From assembly GCF_007197755.1 (NCBI RefSeq), contig NZ_CP041636.1:3136001-3200000 (forward strand): DNA of 64,000 nucleotides. The letters are read 5' to 3'. Shown here in pieces: positions 29,722 to 46,674 of this stretch. Each line of letters starts with the position of its first letter. Position 1 is the stretch's first letter. Source of the stretch: Ferrovibrio terrae. GTDB lineage: Bacteria; Pseudomonadota; Alphaproteobacteria; Ferrovibrionales; Ferrovibrionaceae. A program made the translations under genes and the position numbers. The notes beneath the pieces were generated by a model, which worked only from the letters and a program-made list of their open reading frames with translations, was not told the DNA's origin and searched no databases.

Positions 29722-29736
29722 TGCGAATGATTTGCA
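29722..29736. promoter_or_regulatory. Fur-type iron box 2
   Basis: TGCGAATGATTTGCA is a 7-1-7 inverted repeat with one mismatch between arms, 34 bp from box 1. It overlaps the ribosome-binding region of the gene at 29752. The outer halves of box 1 and box 2 (AATCATTCGCA and TGCGAATGATT) are exact complements, so an RNA hairpin would also form if transcription starts upstream. Confidence 0.5.
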
Positions 29737-29751
29737 AGGACAGGATGCCGC

Positions 29752-30276
29752 GTGTCGATGCGTGAGTTTGCCGGGACCGAAAGCAGAGTCGAGCAGGGTA
29801 GGTCGGGTCACTGGCCGACCAGTATCCAGGAGCTCAGCGAAGGCGAGCGCCTGGTTCTGTGGGCCTTCCGCCGCTGGGTCTCGGGCCATGAGCATCTGCC
29901 GATGCTGGCGCGCGAATTCGACCGCCAGTTTCGTCAATCCGAAGCCCGCCCGGCGCTGATCGCGCTGGATGCCGCACTCGTCGGCCTGACGCGCCATGCC
30001 CGCCGCACCATCGTCTATCATCAGCCCTGCTGCGCCTGCCTCGGCGCTGACGAGGTCTGCCTGATTTCCATCGTCGCCGCCCTCCAGAATGGCGCCACCA
30101 CGGCCGCGCGCGCCATGGCGCAGTGGCTGGTGCGCAGCGACGGCGTCGATGCCTTCACCACGGCGCTGGACGATTTCGCCGATTGCCTGAACGGCAGCGG
30201 CCACGATCTGCCGTATCGCACCCGTCCTCACAACGGCACCCGCCCGGCACGCCCGGTCGCGATGCTGGTGCACTGA
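29752..30276 (+). CDS. Unknown Cys-containing protein of the iron locus
   Basis: A 174-residue soluble protein with no family recognised. The N-terminal 60 residues are helical (LSEGERLVLWAFRRWV), and a compact Cys cluster follows at residues 93, 94, 96 and 103 (HQPCCACLGADEVC), suited to binding iron, zinc or an Fe-S cluster. A second helical part follows, and the last ~20 residues are Arg/Pro-rich. The start is GTG at 29752 with AAGGA/AGGA upstream; an ATG two codons later is possible. It is 12 bp before bfd and downstream of two Fur-type boxes, so a role in iron or heme handling is inferred. Confidence 0.72.
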   Translation: MSMREFAGTESRVEQGRSGHWPTSIQELSEGERLVLWAFRRWVSGHEHLPMLAREFDRQFRQSEARPALIALDAALVGLTRHARRTIVYHQPCCACLGADEVCLISIVAALQNGATTAARAMAQWLVRSDGVDAFTTALDDFADCLNGSGHDLPYRTRPHNGTRPARPVAMLVH

Positions 30277-30288
30277 GGCGAGGGCGCG

Positions 30289-30516
30289 ATGTATATCTGC
30301 CTCTGCCATGGTTTCACCGACGGCGACGTTCGCGGCGCCATCAGCCATGGCTGCAAGTCGGTTGCCGCCGTCTACCGCCATCTCGCCGATCGCCCGCAAT
30401 GCGGCAAATGCGTGCCGGACGTGCGCTGCATGCTGCATGAACATCGCGAGGCGCAGCACGGCGCGGCGGCACTGATCCCGGCCGGCGCGATGGCCGTAAT
30501 GGAAGGGGCCGATTGA
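30289..30516 (+). CDS. bfd: Bacterioferritin-associated ferredoxin
   Basis: A 75-residue (2Fe-2S) protein of the BFD-like family. Cluster ligands are C4 and C6 (MYICLCHGFTD) and C38 and C41 (RPQCGKCVPDVR), the family's Cx1C-x31-Cx2C pattern. It reduces the heme of bacterioferritin so that stored iron is released, drawing electrons from a ferredoxin reductase. Bacterioferritin itself lies ~270 bp downstream. Its stop overlaps a 43-residue membrane-protein gene. Confidence 0.92.
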   Translation: MYICLCHGFTDGDVRGAISHGCKSVAAVYRHLADRPQCGKCVPDVRCMLHEHREAQHGAAALIPAGAMAVMEGAD

Positions 30517-30647
30517 TGACCAGCAGCAGCACGCTCGAACTCGCCCTGTTTGCCGCAGCCAGCCTTGGCATTGTGCTGTCGTCGCGTGTCGTTTTGCGCA
30601 TGATGCGCAGTCGCGCGGCTATTGCGAGGAAGTCGCACAGAATCTGA
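30516..30647 (+). CDS. 43-residue single-pass membrane protein
   Basis: The ATG at 30516 shares its A with the bfd stop (TGATGA overlap), a tight coupling that argues for translation. The product is a short Ser-rich N-terminus, one hydrophobic segment (LELALFAAASLGIVLSSRVVL) and a very basic tail with six Arg or Lys residues near the end. No family is recognised. It may anchor Bfd or bacterioferritin to the membrane, but that is inference. Codon use looks like its neighbours. Confidence 0.55.
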   Translation: MTSSSTLELALFAAASLGIVLSSRVVLRMMRSRAAIARKSHRI

Positions 30648-30697
30648 GTTAAAGCACTGTTATCTTTGCGAATAACTCCCAGTTTCACGCATTTTTC

Positions 30698-30726
30698 TTG
30701 AGCCTTTGAAGCACCGGGCGTATGCC
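30698..30726 (+). promoter_or_regulatory. Weak candidate promoter for bacterioferritin
   Basis: TTGAGC, a 17-base spacer and TATGCC give a modest sigma-70-like match 60 bp before bfr. Just upstream, GTTAT (30659-30663) and ATAAC (30672-30676) make a small dyad. Either may give bfr its own start; read-through from the Fur-box promoter is equally likely. Confidence 0.35.
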
Positions 30727-30787
30727 TCCCTGCATGCCGCGCACTCGTCAGCGAGTCGCGATGTTTTCAGCATGAGGAGGCCGCCGC

Positions 30788-31270
30788 ATGAAAGGCGACA
30801 AGAAAGTTATCCAGCATCTCAACACTGTGCTGAAGAACGAACTGACCGCGATCAACCAGTATTTCCTGCATGCCCGCATGTGGAAGAGCTGGGGCTTCGA
30901 GCGGCTCGGCCATCACGAATACAAAGAGTCGATCGAGGAGATGAAGCACGCCGACAAGATCATCGAGCGCGTGCTGCTGCTGGAAGGGATCCCCAACCTG
31001 CAGGATCTCGGCAAGCTGAAGATCGGCGAGACGGTTCCCGAAGGCCTGCAGGCCAATCTCGATCTCGAGCGTAAGGGCCGCGGCGATCTCATCAATGCCA
31101 TCGCGCATTGCGAGAGCGTGCAGGACTACGTCAGCCGCGACACGCTGCGCGACATCCTGCGCGACACCGAAGAGCATATCGATCATCTCGAGACCCAGCT
31201 GGGTCTGGTCGAAAAGGTCGGCGTGCAGAATTACCTGCAGTCGCAGATGGGCGACGGCTCGCCGTCGTAA
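30788..31270 (+). CDS. bfr: Bacterioferritin
   Basis: A 160-residue heme-containing ferritin. Ferroxidase-site residues E18, E51 and H54 and the heme ligand M52 are in place ([24 protein letters not shown]), as is the second half-site near residues 93-130 ([22 protein letters not shown]). It stores iron as a ferric core in a 24-subunit cage and works with the Bfd encoded upstream. GAGGAGG is ~6 bases before the ATG. An intrinsic terminator follows 20 bp downstream. Confidence 0.95.
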   Translation: MKGDKKVIQHLNTVLKNELTAINQYFLHARMWKSWGFERLGHHEYKESIEEMKHADKIIERVLLLEGIPNLQDLGKLKIGETVPEGLQANLDLERKGRGDLINAIAHCESVQDYVSRDTLRDILRDTEEHIDHLETQLGLVEKVGVQNYLQSQMGDGSPS

Positions 31271-31290
31271 TCGCGATTGCGATCAACACA

Positions 31291-31325
31291 AAAAAGGCCG
31301 GAGTTGATCTCCGGCCTTTTTTATT
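31291..31325 (+). terminator. Intrinsic terminator after bfr
   Basis: AAAAAGGCCGGAG and CTCCGGCCTTTTTT flank TTGAT, giving a stem of about 8 GC-rich pairs plus A-T pairs and a T-run. The A-tract on the other side makes it bidirectional, so it can also end the convergent rlmB transcript. Confidence 0.92.
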
Positions 31326-31349
31326 TGGTCGATCGACAGGTGGTGATGT

Positions 31350-32618
31350 TTAGCTGCGCACGCACTCATACAGCGCGACAGCAGCAGCCGCCGACACGTT
31401 GAGGCTTTCCACCGCGCCAGTCATCGGCAGCTTGGCCAGGAAGTCGCACTTCTCGCGCGTCAGCCGGCGCAGGCCGTCGTCTTCGGCACCCAGCACCAGC
31501 GCCACGCGACGGATGTCGTGGACTGCCTCGGCCAGGCTCTTGTCGGTTTCCATTTCCAGGCCGACGCGCCAGAAGCCGTATTCGGCCAGCAGGTCGAGCG
31601 CGCGCGCCAGATTGGTGACGCGGATCAGGGGCACGACTTCCAGGCCGCCGCTGGCAGCCTTGGCCAGCGCGCCGGTCGCTTCCGGCGCATGGCGGTCGGT
31701 CACGATCACGGCGCGCGCGCCGAAGGCGGCGGCAGACCGCAGGATGGCACCGACATTGCGTGGATCGGTCACATGGTCGAGCAGCAGCACGACTTCGCGC
31801 TGGGCCTCTTCGTCGGCAACCTCTTTCAGCGATTCAACGCCGGGATCGTCCAGCGGATCAGTCAGCATCGCGATACCCTGATGCACCGCGCCGGGCGGCA
31901 GCAGGCTGTCGAGCTTCATCCGGTCGATGATCTCGGGCTGCGCGCTCAGGCGGGGCAGGCGGTCGCTGAGCGCCTCGTGGGCGTCGCGGGTCAGCAGCAG
32001 GCGACGGATCAGGCGCTCGTCATTCTCCAGCGCGGCCAGCACGGCATGGCTGCCATACAGCCAGACCGGCAGGTCGCCGCGATGATCCCGGTGGCGGGGC
32101 GAGAATGTGTCGCCGCCATGGCTGCGGTTACCGTGACGCTCCGCCCGGTCGCCTTCCTGGTATGTCGCGCGCTCCTGGCGCTCGCGCGGGGGGCGGCCGC
32201 CCTCGGGTCGACGGGGCGCGAAATCGCCACGGGGCTGGCCCCCCTGCCGATCATTGGGGCGGTCATCCCGGCGATCATCGCGCCGGTCATCTTTGCGGCC
32301 TTCATGGCGTTTGCCGGCTGCGGCCGGCCGGCCCCCACCAGATCCATAGGGAGCGCGCTCGGCCTGGCGGCCGCCGTCCGGGCGTCCACCCTCGGGGCGT
32401 CCACCTTCAGAACGGTTGTCGCCGCGGCCCGGTTTTCCCTGGGAACCGTAGGGGCGGGGCTTGCTGCCCGGCTTGCCGCTGGGCTTTCCGCCTGGCTTTC
32501 CGGCAGCCGACGGGCCACCGGCACGATTCGGGCGCTGGTCACGGGAGGAGGGGTCCCGGCCGCCACCCTTGGTGGCGGAGCGGGTGGGGTTTCGGGCATC
32601 TGGCTTGCGTCTGGACAT
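31350..32618 (-). CDS. rlmB: 23S rRNA 2'-O-methyltransferase RlmB/TrmH-family with long disordered N-terminus
   Basis: A 422-residue SpoU-family methyltransferase, expected to modify G2251 of 23S rRNA. The catalytic part starts near residue 183: substrate-binding domain LYGSHAVLAALEN, then the knotted SPOUT fold with VLLLDHVTDPRNVGAILRSA, ALVLGAEDDGLRRL and VESLNVSAAAAVALYE. The first ~182 residues are low-complexity, rich in Arg, Gly, Pro and Asp, with (RDD)n and EGGRP repeats, which is far beyond E. coli RlmB (~243 residues). The start is the ATG at 32618; an upstream in-frame start gives no added domain. Confidence 0.88.
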   Translation of the reverse strand: MSRRKPDARNPTRSATKGGGRDPSSRDQRPNRAGGPSAAGKPGGKPSGKPGSKPRPYGSQGKPGRGDNRSEGGRPEGGRPDGGRQAERAPYGSGGGRPAAAGKRHEGRKDDRRDDRRDDRPNDRQGGQPRGDFAPRRPEGGRPPRERQERATYQEGDRAERHGNRSHGGDTFSPRHRDHRGDLPVWLYGSHAVLAALENDERLIRRLLLTRDAHEALSDRLPRLSAQPEIIDRMKLDSLLPPGAVHQGIAMLTDPLDDPGVESLKEVADEEAQREVVLLLDHVTDPRNVGAILRSAAAFGARAVIVTDRHAPEATGALAKAASGGLEVVPLIRVTNLARALDLLAEYGFWRVGLEMETDKSLAEAVHDIRRVALVLGAEDDGLRRLTREKCDFLAKLPMTGAVESLNVSAAAAVALYECVRS

Positions 32619-32721
32619 GGCGCCCCTTATAGTTCGGCCCGTCAGAAGCAACAACATTGCCGCCGGCCCTAAAAGTTCGGGGATCGGGGGGCGATGGTGG
32701 TGCTTTTGTCGCGTTTATCCA

Positions 32722-32750
32722 TTGACGGACGGATATCCCTTCAGTAATTG
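32722..32750 (+). promoter_or_regulatory. Candidate promoter for tRNA-Tyr
   Basis: TTGACG followed after 17 bases by TAATTG lies 12 bp upstream of tRNA-Tyr. The -35 is good and the -10 weak, which is common in Alphaproteobacteria. Confidence 0.4.
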
Positions 32751-32762
32751 GGGGGCCCGGTT

Positions 32763-32848
32763 GGAGGGGTGCCCGAGTGGCTAAAGGGGACGGACTGTAA
32801 ATCCGTTGGCGCACGCCTACGCTGGTTCGAATCCAGCCCCCTCCACCA
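32763..32848 (+). tRNA. tRNA-Tyr (anticodon GTA)
   Basis: The acceptor GGAGGGG pairs with CCCCTCC; the anticodon loop CTGTAAA gives GTA; a long variable arm follows, as expected for a class II tRNA; the T arm is GCTGG-TTCGAAT-CCAGC. CCA is encoded at 32846-32848. Confidence 0.95.
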
Positions 32849-32920
32849 TTCTCTACGCCAGCCAAAAATGCCTTAGGCATCAATGGTTTGGTAAAGTGTC
32901 TTGAGGAGTAACGCAAAGCG

Positions 32921-32994
32921 GCGGGTGTAGCTCAGTGGTAGAGCCCCAGCCTTCCAAGCTGGTTGCGAGGGTTCGATTCCCTTCACCCGCTCCA
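32921..32994 (+). tRNA. tRNA-Gly (anticodon TCC)
   Basis: The acceptor GCGGGTG pairs with CACCCGC. The anticodon stem-loop CAGCC-TTCCAAG-CTGG gives TCC, and the T loop is TTCGATT. CCA is encoded. It lies 72 bp after tRNA-Tyr and 168 bp before tuf, the conserved tRNA-tuf order. Confidence 0.95.
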
Positions 32995-33162
32995 GCTTGT
33001 TGGGCGGACTGAGTTGAGTAGAGCGAGGTCCGCCTCGGCAGACGGTCTGATGAACGGCGCTTCTGATGAGCGCGGCGCAGACCGGATGCCAACTGTCAAA
33101 ACTGGCCGGGGTTCCGTAGGGAACTTCGGCACCGAAATTTGGTCCGAGAACAGGATAGAGCA

Positions 33163-34353
<1,191 letters not shown>

Positions 34354-34381
34354 GCGGCGATCGCGGTCTGACGCGCAATGC

Positions 34382-34458
34382 AGGGGCGTAGCTCAACTGG
34401 CTAGAGCACCGGTCTCCAAAACCGGGGGTTGGGGGTTCGACTCCCTCCGCCCCTGCCA
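34382..34458 (+). tRNA. tRNA-Trp (anticodon CCA)
   Basis: The acceptor AGGGGCG pairs with CGCCCCT. The anticodon stem-loop CCGGT-CTCCAAA-ACCGG gives CCA, and the T loop is TTCGACT. CCA is encoded at the 3' end. It sits between tuf and secE, as in many Alphaproteobacteria. Confidence 0.95.
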
Positions 34459-34501
34459 GCGCGGCAGACGTAAACGAGTTAGAGTTTAGGATAACAAGGT
34501 A

Positions 34502-34699
34502 ATGGCGAAAGTCAGTCCGATCGAGTTCTTCCGGCAGGTCCGGCAGGAGACCGCAAAGGTCACCTGGCCGAGCCGTAAGGAAACCCTGATCACCACGGCT
34601 ATGGTGTTCGTGATGGGACTGGTCGCCGCAGTGTTCTTTTTTGTGGTCGACACGATCCTGCGCTACGGCGTGCAGCTGATCCTCGGCCTGGGGAGCTAA
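34502..34699 (+). CDS. secE: Preprotein translocase subunit SecE
   Basis: A 65-residue single-pass form of SecE, normal for organisms outside the enteric bacteria. The amphipathic N-terminal helix (IEFFRQVRQETAKVTWPSRK) carries the conserved WPSRKE motif and is followed by one membrane segment (ITTAMVFVMGLVAAVFFFVV). SecE clamps SecY in the inner-membrane translocon. It lies 5 bp before nusG. Confidence 0.95.
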   Translation: MAKVSPIEFFRQVRQETAKVTWPSRKETLITTAMVFVMGLVAAVFFFVVDTILRYGVQLILGLGS

Positions 34700-34704
34700 A
34701 GACG

Positions 34705-35235
34705 ATGACGGCGCGCTGGTACATCGTCCATGTCTACGCGAACTTCGAAAAGAAGGTCGCGCAGGCGATCCGCGATGGCGCGGCACAGAAGGGTATGGCC
34801 GAGCATTTCGAAGAAGTGCTGGTGCCCACCGAGGAAGTGGTGGAAGTCCGCCGCGGCCAGAAGGTGAATGCCGAACGCAAGTTTTTCCCCGGCTATGTGC
34901 TGGTGAAGATGAACCTGACCGACGAGACCTATCACCTCGTCAAGAATACGCCGAAGGTTACCGGCTTCCTGAGCTCTGGCGGCAAGCCTGCCCCGATCAC
35001 GGAAGCCGAGGCGCAGCGTGTGGCCAACCAGGTGAAGGAGGGCGTGGAACATCCCAAGCCGTCCGTCACCTTCGAAGTTGGCGAACAGGTGCGTGTGGCC
35101 GATGGCCCGTTCACGTCGTTCTCCGGCGTGGTGGAAGAAGTGGACGAAGAGCGCGCCCGCCTGAAGGTGGCGGTGTCGATCTTCGGTCGCGCCACCCCGG
35201 TGGAACTGGAATACAGCCAGGTCGAGAAGCTCTGA
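34705..35235 (+). CDS. nusG: Transcription termination/antitermination protein NusG
   Basis: A 176-residue protein. The NGN domain at ~1-115 (ARWYIVHVYANFEKKVAQ; FFPGYVLVKMNLTDETYHLV) binds the RNA polymerase clamp, and the C-terminal KOW domain (VGEQVRVADGPFTSFSGVVEEV) contacts Rho or ribosomal protein S10. Length is standard. The secE-nusG pair is conserved. Confidence 0.97.
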   Translation: MTARWYIVHVYANFEKKVAQAIRDGAAQKGMAEHFEEVLVPTEEVVEVRRGQKVNAERKFFPGYVLVKMNLTDETYHLVKNTPKVTGFLSSGGKPAPITEAEAQRVANQVKEGVEHPKPSVTFEVGEQVRVADGPFTSFSGVVEEVDEERARLKVAVSIFGRATPVELEYSQVEKL

Positions 35236-35394
35236 CCTGACTGCTTGAGTACCCGGGCAGAGCATCGCCCGGTTCACCGTGTGGGAGACTGCTAAGGTCC
35301 TTGTTCGCCGGACCGACCCGTCGCACCACGCAATCCGCTAACGAGGGACCCCTTCAGCAAACAGGGCGCTCTCTCAGGCAGGAAAGGAAAGAGT
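35236..35394 (+). promoter_or_regulatory. nusG-rplK intergenic leader
   Basis: This 159-bp gap precedes the L11/L1 genes. It probably holds a promoter and the L1-binding leader that gives feedback on L11/L1 synthesis in many bacteria. Short dyads are visible (CCGGGC at ~35263-35268 with GCCCGG at ~35287; GGTCC at ~35295 with GGACC). I cannot match it to a specific leader family. AGGAAAGGAAAGAG forms the rplK ribosome-binding site. Confidence 0.45.
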
Positions 35395-35829
35395 ATGGCG
35401 AAGAAGATTGATGGTTACATCAAGCTGCAGGTTCCGGCCGGTAAGGCCAACCCGTCGCCGCCGATTGGTCCGGCTCTGGGCCAGCGCGGCGTCAACATCA
35501 TGGAATTCTGCAAAGCGTTCAACGCGCAGACCAAGGAACTCGAGCAGGACATGCCGATCCCGGTGGTTATCACCGTGTATTCGGACCGCTCGTTCACCTT
35601 CATCACCAAGACCCCGCCGGTGACCTACTTCCTGAAGAAGGCCGCCAACATCAAGTCCGGTTCGAAGACGACCGGCCGCGGTGACAAGGTCGGCTCGGTG
35701 ACGATGGACCAGGTGCGCGAGATCGCCAAGGCCAAGATGAAGGATCTCAACGCGCACGACGTTGATGCGGCAGCCCGCATGATCGTTGGTTCGGCCCGCT
35801 CGATGGGCCTGGACGTTAGCGGCGAATAA
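35395..35829 (+). CDS. rplK: 50S ribosomal protein L11
   Basis: A 144-residue protein. The N-terminal domain ([20 protein letters not shown] and [19 protein letters not shown]) and the C-terminal 23S-rRNA-binding domain ([30 protein letters not shown]) are intact. It forms the base of the GTPase stalk and binds thiostrepton. It leads the rplK-rplA pair, 15 bp ahead of rplA. Confidence 0.98.
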   Translation: MAKKIDGYIKLQVPAGKANPSPPIGPALGQRGVNIMEFCKAFNAQTKELEQDMPIPVVITVYSDRSFTFITKTPPVTYFLKKAANIKSGSKTTGRGDKVGSVTMDQVREIAKAKMKDLNAHDVDAAARMIVGSARSMGLDVSGE

Positions 35830-35843
35830 GGGGAGATCCGAAC

Positions 35844-36563
35844 ATGAGCACCAAAGGCAAACGTTACATCTCCGCCGCCAAGTCGGTGAACCCCGACCAT
35901 CGCTACGGCCTTGAAGAAGCCGTGAAGATGGTGAAGGCCAATGCGAAGGCCAAGTTCGACGAGACCATCGAGATTGCGATGAACCTCGGCGTCGATCCGC
36001 GTCACGCTGACCAGATGGTCCGCGGCGTGGTGACCATGCCGTCGGGCACCGGCAAGACCGTGCGTGTCGCCGTCTTCGCCAAGGGCGCGAAGGCCGAGGA
36101 AGCCAAGAAGGCTGGTGCCGACCTGGTTGGCGCCGACGACCTGGCCGAGATCATTAACACCGGCAAGATCGAATTCGACCGCTGCATTGCCACGCCTGAC
36201 ATGATGGCTGTGGTCGGCAAGCTGGGTAAGGTGCTGGGCCCGCGCGGCCTGATGCCGAACCCGAAGCTGGGCTCGGTGACCATGGATGTCGCGGGCGCCG
36301 TCAAAGCGGCGAAGGGCGGCCAGGTTGAGTTCCGTGTCGAGAAGGCGGGCCTGATCCAGGCCGGTATCGCCAAGGCATCGTTCACCGAGGCGCAGATCCT
36401 CGCGAACGTGAAGGCCTTCCTCGATGCCGTGAACAAGGCCAAGCCGACCGGCGTGAAGGGTCATTACGTGAAGAAGATCGCGCTCACCTCGACCATGGGT
36501 CCGGGTGTGCGTCTCGATCTGGCTGATGCGATGGGCGGCGGCGACAGCAAGGCTGCTGCCTAA
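35844..36563 (+). CDS. rplA: 50S ribosomal protein L1
   Basis: A 239-residue L1 protein with the two-domain fold ([20 protein letters not shown] at the start; [20 protein letters not shown] and [11 protein letters not shown] in domain II). It forms the mobile L1 stalk that moves the E-site tRNA and binds its own leader mRNA. Length is normal. A large hairpin follows 15 bp after the stop. Confidence 0.98.
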   Translation: MSTKGKRYISAAKSVNPDHRYGLEEAVKMVKANAKAKFDETIEIAMNLGVDPRHADQMVRGVVTMPSGTGKTVRVAVFAKGAKAEEAKKAGADLVGADDLAEIINTGKIEFDRCIATPDMMAVVGKLGKVLGPRGLMPNPKLGSVTMDVAGAVKAAKGGQVEFRVEKAGLIQAGIAKASFTEAQILANVKAFLDAVNKAKPTGVKGHYVKKIALTSTMGPGVRLDLADAMGGGDSKAAA

Positions 36564-36577
36564 CATCGAACGAGTTT

Positions 36578-36637
36578 CGCCGGGCCTTCCCTAGGGAGGG
36601 CCCGGCGGAGCGGTATTTCGGGAAACCGCAATACCGC
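36578..36637 (+). terminator. Two consecutive hairpins after rplA
   Basis: The first hairpin is a 15-pair palindrome centred on CCTAGG (36578-36607, one G-T pair). The second pairs GCGGTATT at 36610-36617 with AATACCGC at 36630-36637. Neither is followed by a T-run, so they may be an attenuator, an RNase processing site, or part of the rplJ leader rather than a full terminator. Confidence 0.6.
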
Positions 36638-36913
36638 AACCTGTCCGAGACTGCAGGCCCCCGGAAGCTTTCGAGCCGAAGGGTTTAATGGGAATGGCCA
36701 CCTGCATAGACGGGGAAGAGAATTTTCGATGCGCCTGCCCAAGGAGAAATCCTGGGTTGGCTCCGCGAAGGTTCGAGCCCTGGGACAGGCGAACCGGGTG
36801 ATCGGTTTGCCGCAGACGGTGAGGTCGGAAACGACTGAACCGTGGCGACCAGTCGATCGCTCAAGTGCCAACCAGGATCAGGGCAACCTGATTCCTTGTT
36901 TAGGAGACGAACA
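36638..36913 (+). promoter_or_regulatory. L10 (rplJ) mRNA leader region
   Basis: Together with the hairpins just upstream, this makes a 350-bp non-coding gap before rplJ. The long structured leader with GGGACAGGCGAACCGG-like internal-loop segments is in the place where the L10(L12)4 complex binds its own mRNA to limit translation. The assignment rests on position and on the structured, purine-rich sequence; the exact L10 site was not identified. TTAGGAGACG just before the GTG is the ribosome-binding site. Confidence 0.6.
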
Positions 36914-37423
36914 GTGGATCGTGCTCAAAAACAGGAGATGGTGACCACCCTCAATAAGGTCTTTAACCAGGCCGAAGTTGTCGTGGTAACCCAGAACGCC
37001 GGTCTGACCGTTGCTCAGGTAACTGAGCTGCGTCGTCAGATGAAGGCGGCTGGCGCCAGCTTCAAGGTCGCGAAAAACCGTCTTGTCTGCCTCGCCCTCG
37101 AGGGCACCCCCTACGCATCCCTGAAGAGCCTCTTCAAGGGTCCGACCGGCATTGCTTATGCAAATGATCCGGTCGCAGCAGCGAAGGTTGCCGTGGAGTT
37201 CGCCAAGAAGAACGAGAAGTTCCTCGTTGTTGGCGGCGCCATGGGTGAAACCGTCCTGAATGCTGAGGGTGTGAAAGCCTTGGCGACCTTGCCGTCGCTC
37301 GACGAACTGCGCGGCAAGATCATCGGCCTGCTCAACGCGCCTGCGACCAAGGTCGCCGGCGTTGTGCAGGCGCCGGCTGGCCAGTTGGCCCGCCTGCTCA
37401 ATGCGTATGCCACCAAGGGTTAA
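36914..37423 (+). CDS. rplJ: 50S ribosomal protein L10
   Basis: A 169-residue protein that anchors L7/L12 dimers to the ribosome. The N-terminal rRNA-binding domain has [19 protein letters not shown] and [13 protein letters not shown]; the C-terminal helix ([23 protein letters not shown]) binds L7/L12. The start is the GTG at 36914, with AGGAG 8-9 bases upstream; the longer open frame has no homology. Confidence 0.96.
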   Translation: MDRAQKQEMVTTLNKVFNQAEVVVVTQNAGLTVAQVTELRRQMKAAGASFKVAKNRLVCLALEGTPYASLKSLFKGPTGIAYANDPVAAAKVAVEFAKKNEKFLVVGGAMGETVLNAEGVKALATLPSLDELRGKIIGLLNAPATKVAGVVQAPAGQLARLLNAYATKG

Positions 37424-37487
37424 GGCCGCAAGCCGAACCGTAACTGTCTAACCAGGTATCGAACCTACAAACTTAGGAGTCACTAAA

Positions 37488-37862
37488 ATGGCTGATTTGA
37501 ACAAGATCGTTGACGAACTGTCGACGCTGACCGTCCTCGAGGCTGCCGAGCTCGCCAAGCTTCTCGAAGAGAAGTGGGGCGTCTCCGCCGCTGCTCCGGT
37601 TGCTGTTGCCGCTGCTGGCGGTGGCGCTGCTGCCCCGGCTGCTGAAGAGCAGACCGAGTTCAACGTGATCCTCGCCGATGCCGGCGCGAACAAGATCAAC
37701 GTGATTAAGGAAGTCCGTGCGATCACGGGCCTGGGCCTCAAGGAAGCCAAGGATCTGGTCGAGGCTGCTCCGAAGGCCGTCAAGGAAGGCGTCACCAAGG
37801 ACGACGCCGCCAAGATGAAGGCTCAGCTGGAAGCCGCTGGCGCCAAGGTCGAAGTCAAGTAA
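37488..37862 (+). CDS. rplL: 50S ribosomal protein L7/L12
   Basis: A 124-residue stalk protein. The N-terminal dimerisation domain ([21 protein letters not shown]), the Ala-rich hinge ([20 protein letters not shown]) and the C-terminal factor-binding domain ([20 protein letters not shown]) are in the usual order. It recruits translational GTPases. It lies 64 bp after rplJ. Confidence 0.98.
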   Translation: MADLNKIVDELSTLTVLEAAELAKLLEEKWGVSAAAPVAVAAAGGGAAAPAAEEQTEFNVILADAGANKINVIKEVRAITGLGLKEAKDLVEAAPKAVKEGVTKDDAAKMKAQLEAAGAKVEVK

Positions 37863-37877
37863 TACGCGTAACGGCGA

Positions 37878-37906
37878 GGGGGCGGGTCCGGTGTGGACCT
37901 GCCCCC
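37878..37906 (+). terminator. rplL-rpoB intergenic hairpin (attenuator-like)
   Basis: GGGGGCGGGTCC pairs with GGACCTGCCCCC around GGTGT, a 12-pair stem with one G-U. No T-run follows. In E. coli an attenuator and RNase III site lie in the same place and lower rpoBC output relative to the ribosomal protein genes; the same role is inferred here. The rest of the 247-bp gap holds no gene. Confidence 0.65.
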
Positions 37907-38109
37907 GAGTTGCCCTGAAGAGGGGCTGCCCTATATCAGGGGCTCATTTAAAGAACACACCCCGGCCGCCGCGGAATTTGGCGGGTCGAGCAGTACCGGA
38001 TCTCTGGGCGCGGCGATCGCCCGGCGGGATTAATAGGCCCGCGAAATTTATCGCTGGTCCGGCACTGCGCAGCGTGACAGACGCTGCCTATTAGAGATTT
38101 GGGACAGAC

Positions 38110-42207
<4,098 letters not shown>

Positions 42208-42233
42208 TCGCCACGAAACATTTCCTCCGATAG

Positions 42234-46568
<4,335 letters not shown>

Positions 46569-46594
46569 GCTTTCGGTTCATACCCGATAGAGAG

Positions 46595-46620
46595 GGGCGG
46601 CCCGCAAAGGCCGCCCTTTT
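46595..46620 (+). terminator. Intrinsic terminator after rpoC
   Basis: GGGCGGCC and GGCCGCCC flank CGCAAA, an 8-pair GC stem followed by TTTTGCTT. A second small repeat (GGGGCCCTTTTGCTT) lies right after. It closes the rplJL-rpoBC transcript ahead of recO. Confidence 0.9.
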
Positions 46621-46674
46621 GCTTGAGGGGCCCTTTTGCTTGCTGGCTGTCGAGAATCACCCTAAGCCATAAGC

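Noticed and set aside
31518..32672. A long plus-strand open frame opposite rlmB
   Set aside because: It mirrors the GC-rich, low-complexity N-terminus of rlmB; the minus-strand frame has the clear SPOUT domain and this one has no recognisable domain or ribosome site.
36578..36607. Intrinsic terminator after rplA
   Set aside because: The stem is very strong but no T-run follows, so I list it as a hairpin of uncertain role and not as a simple terminator.
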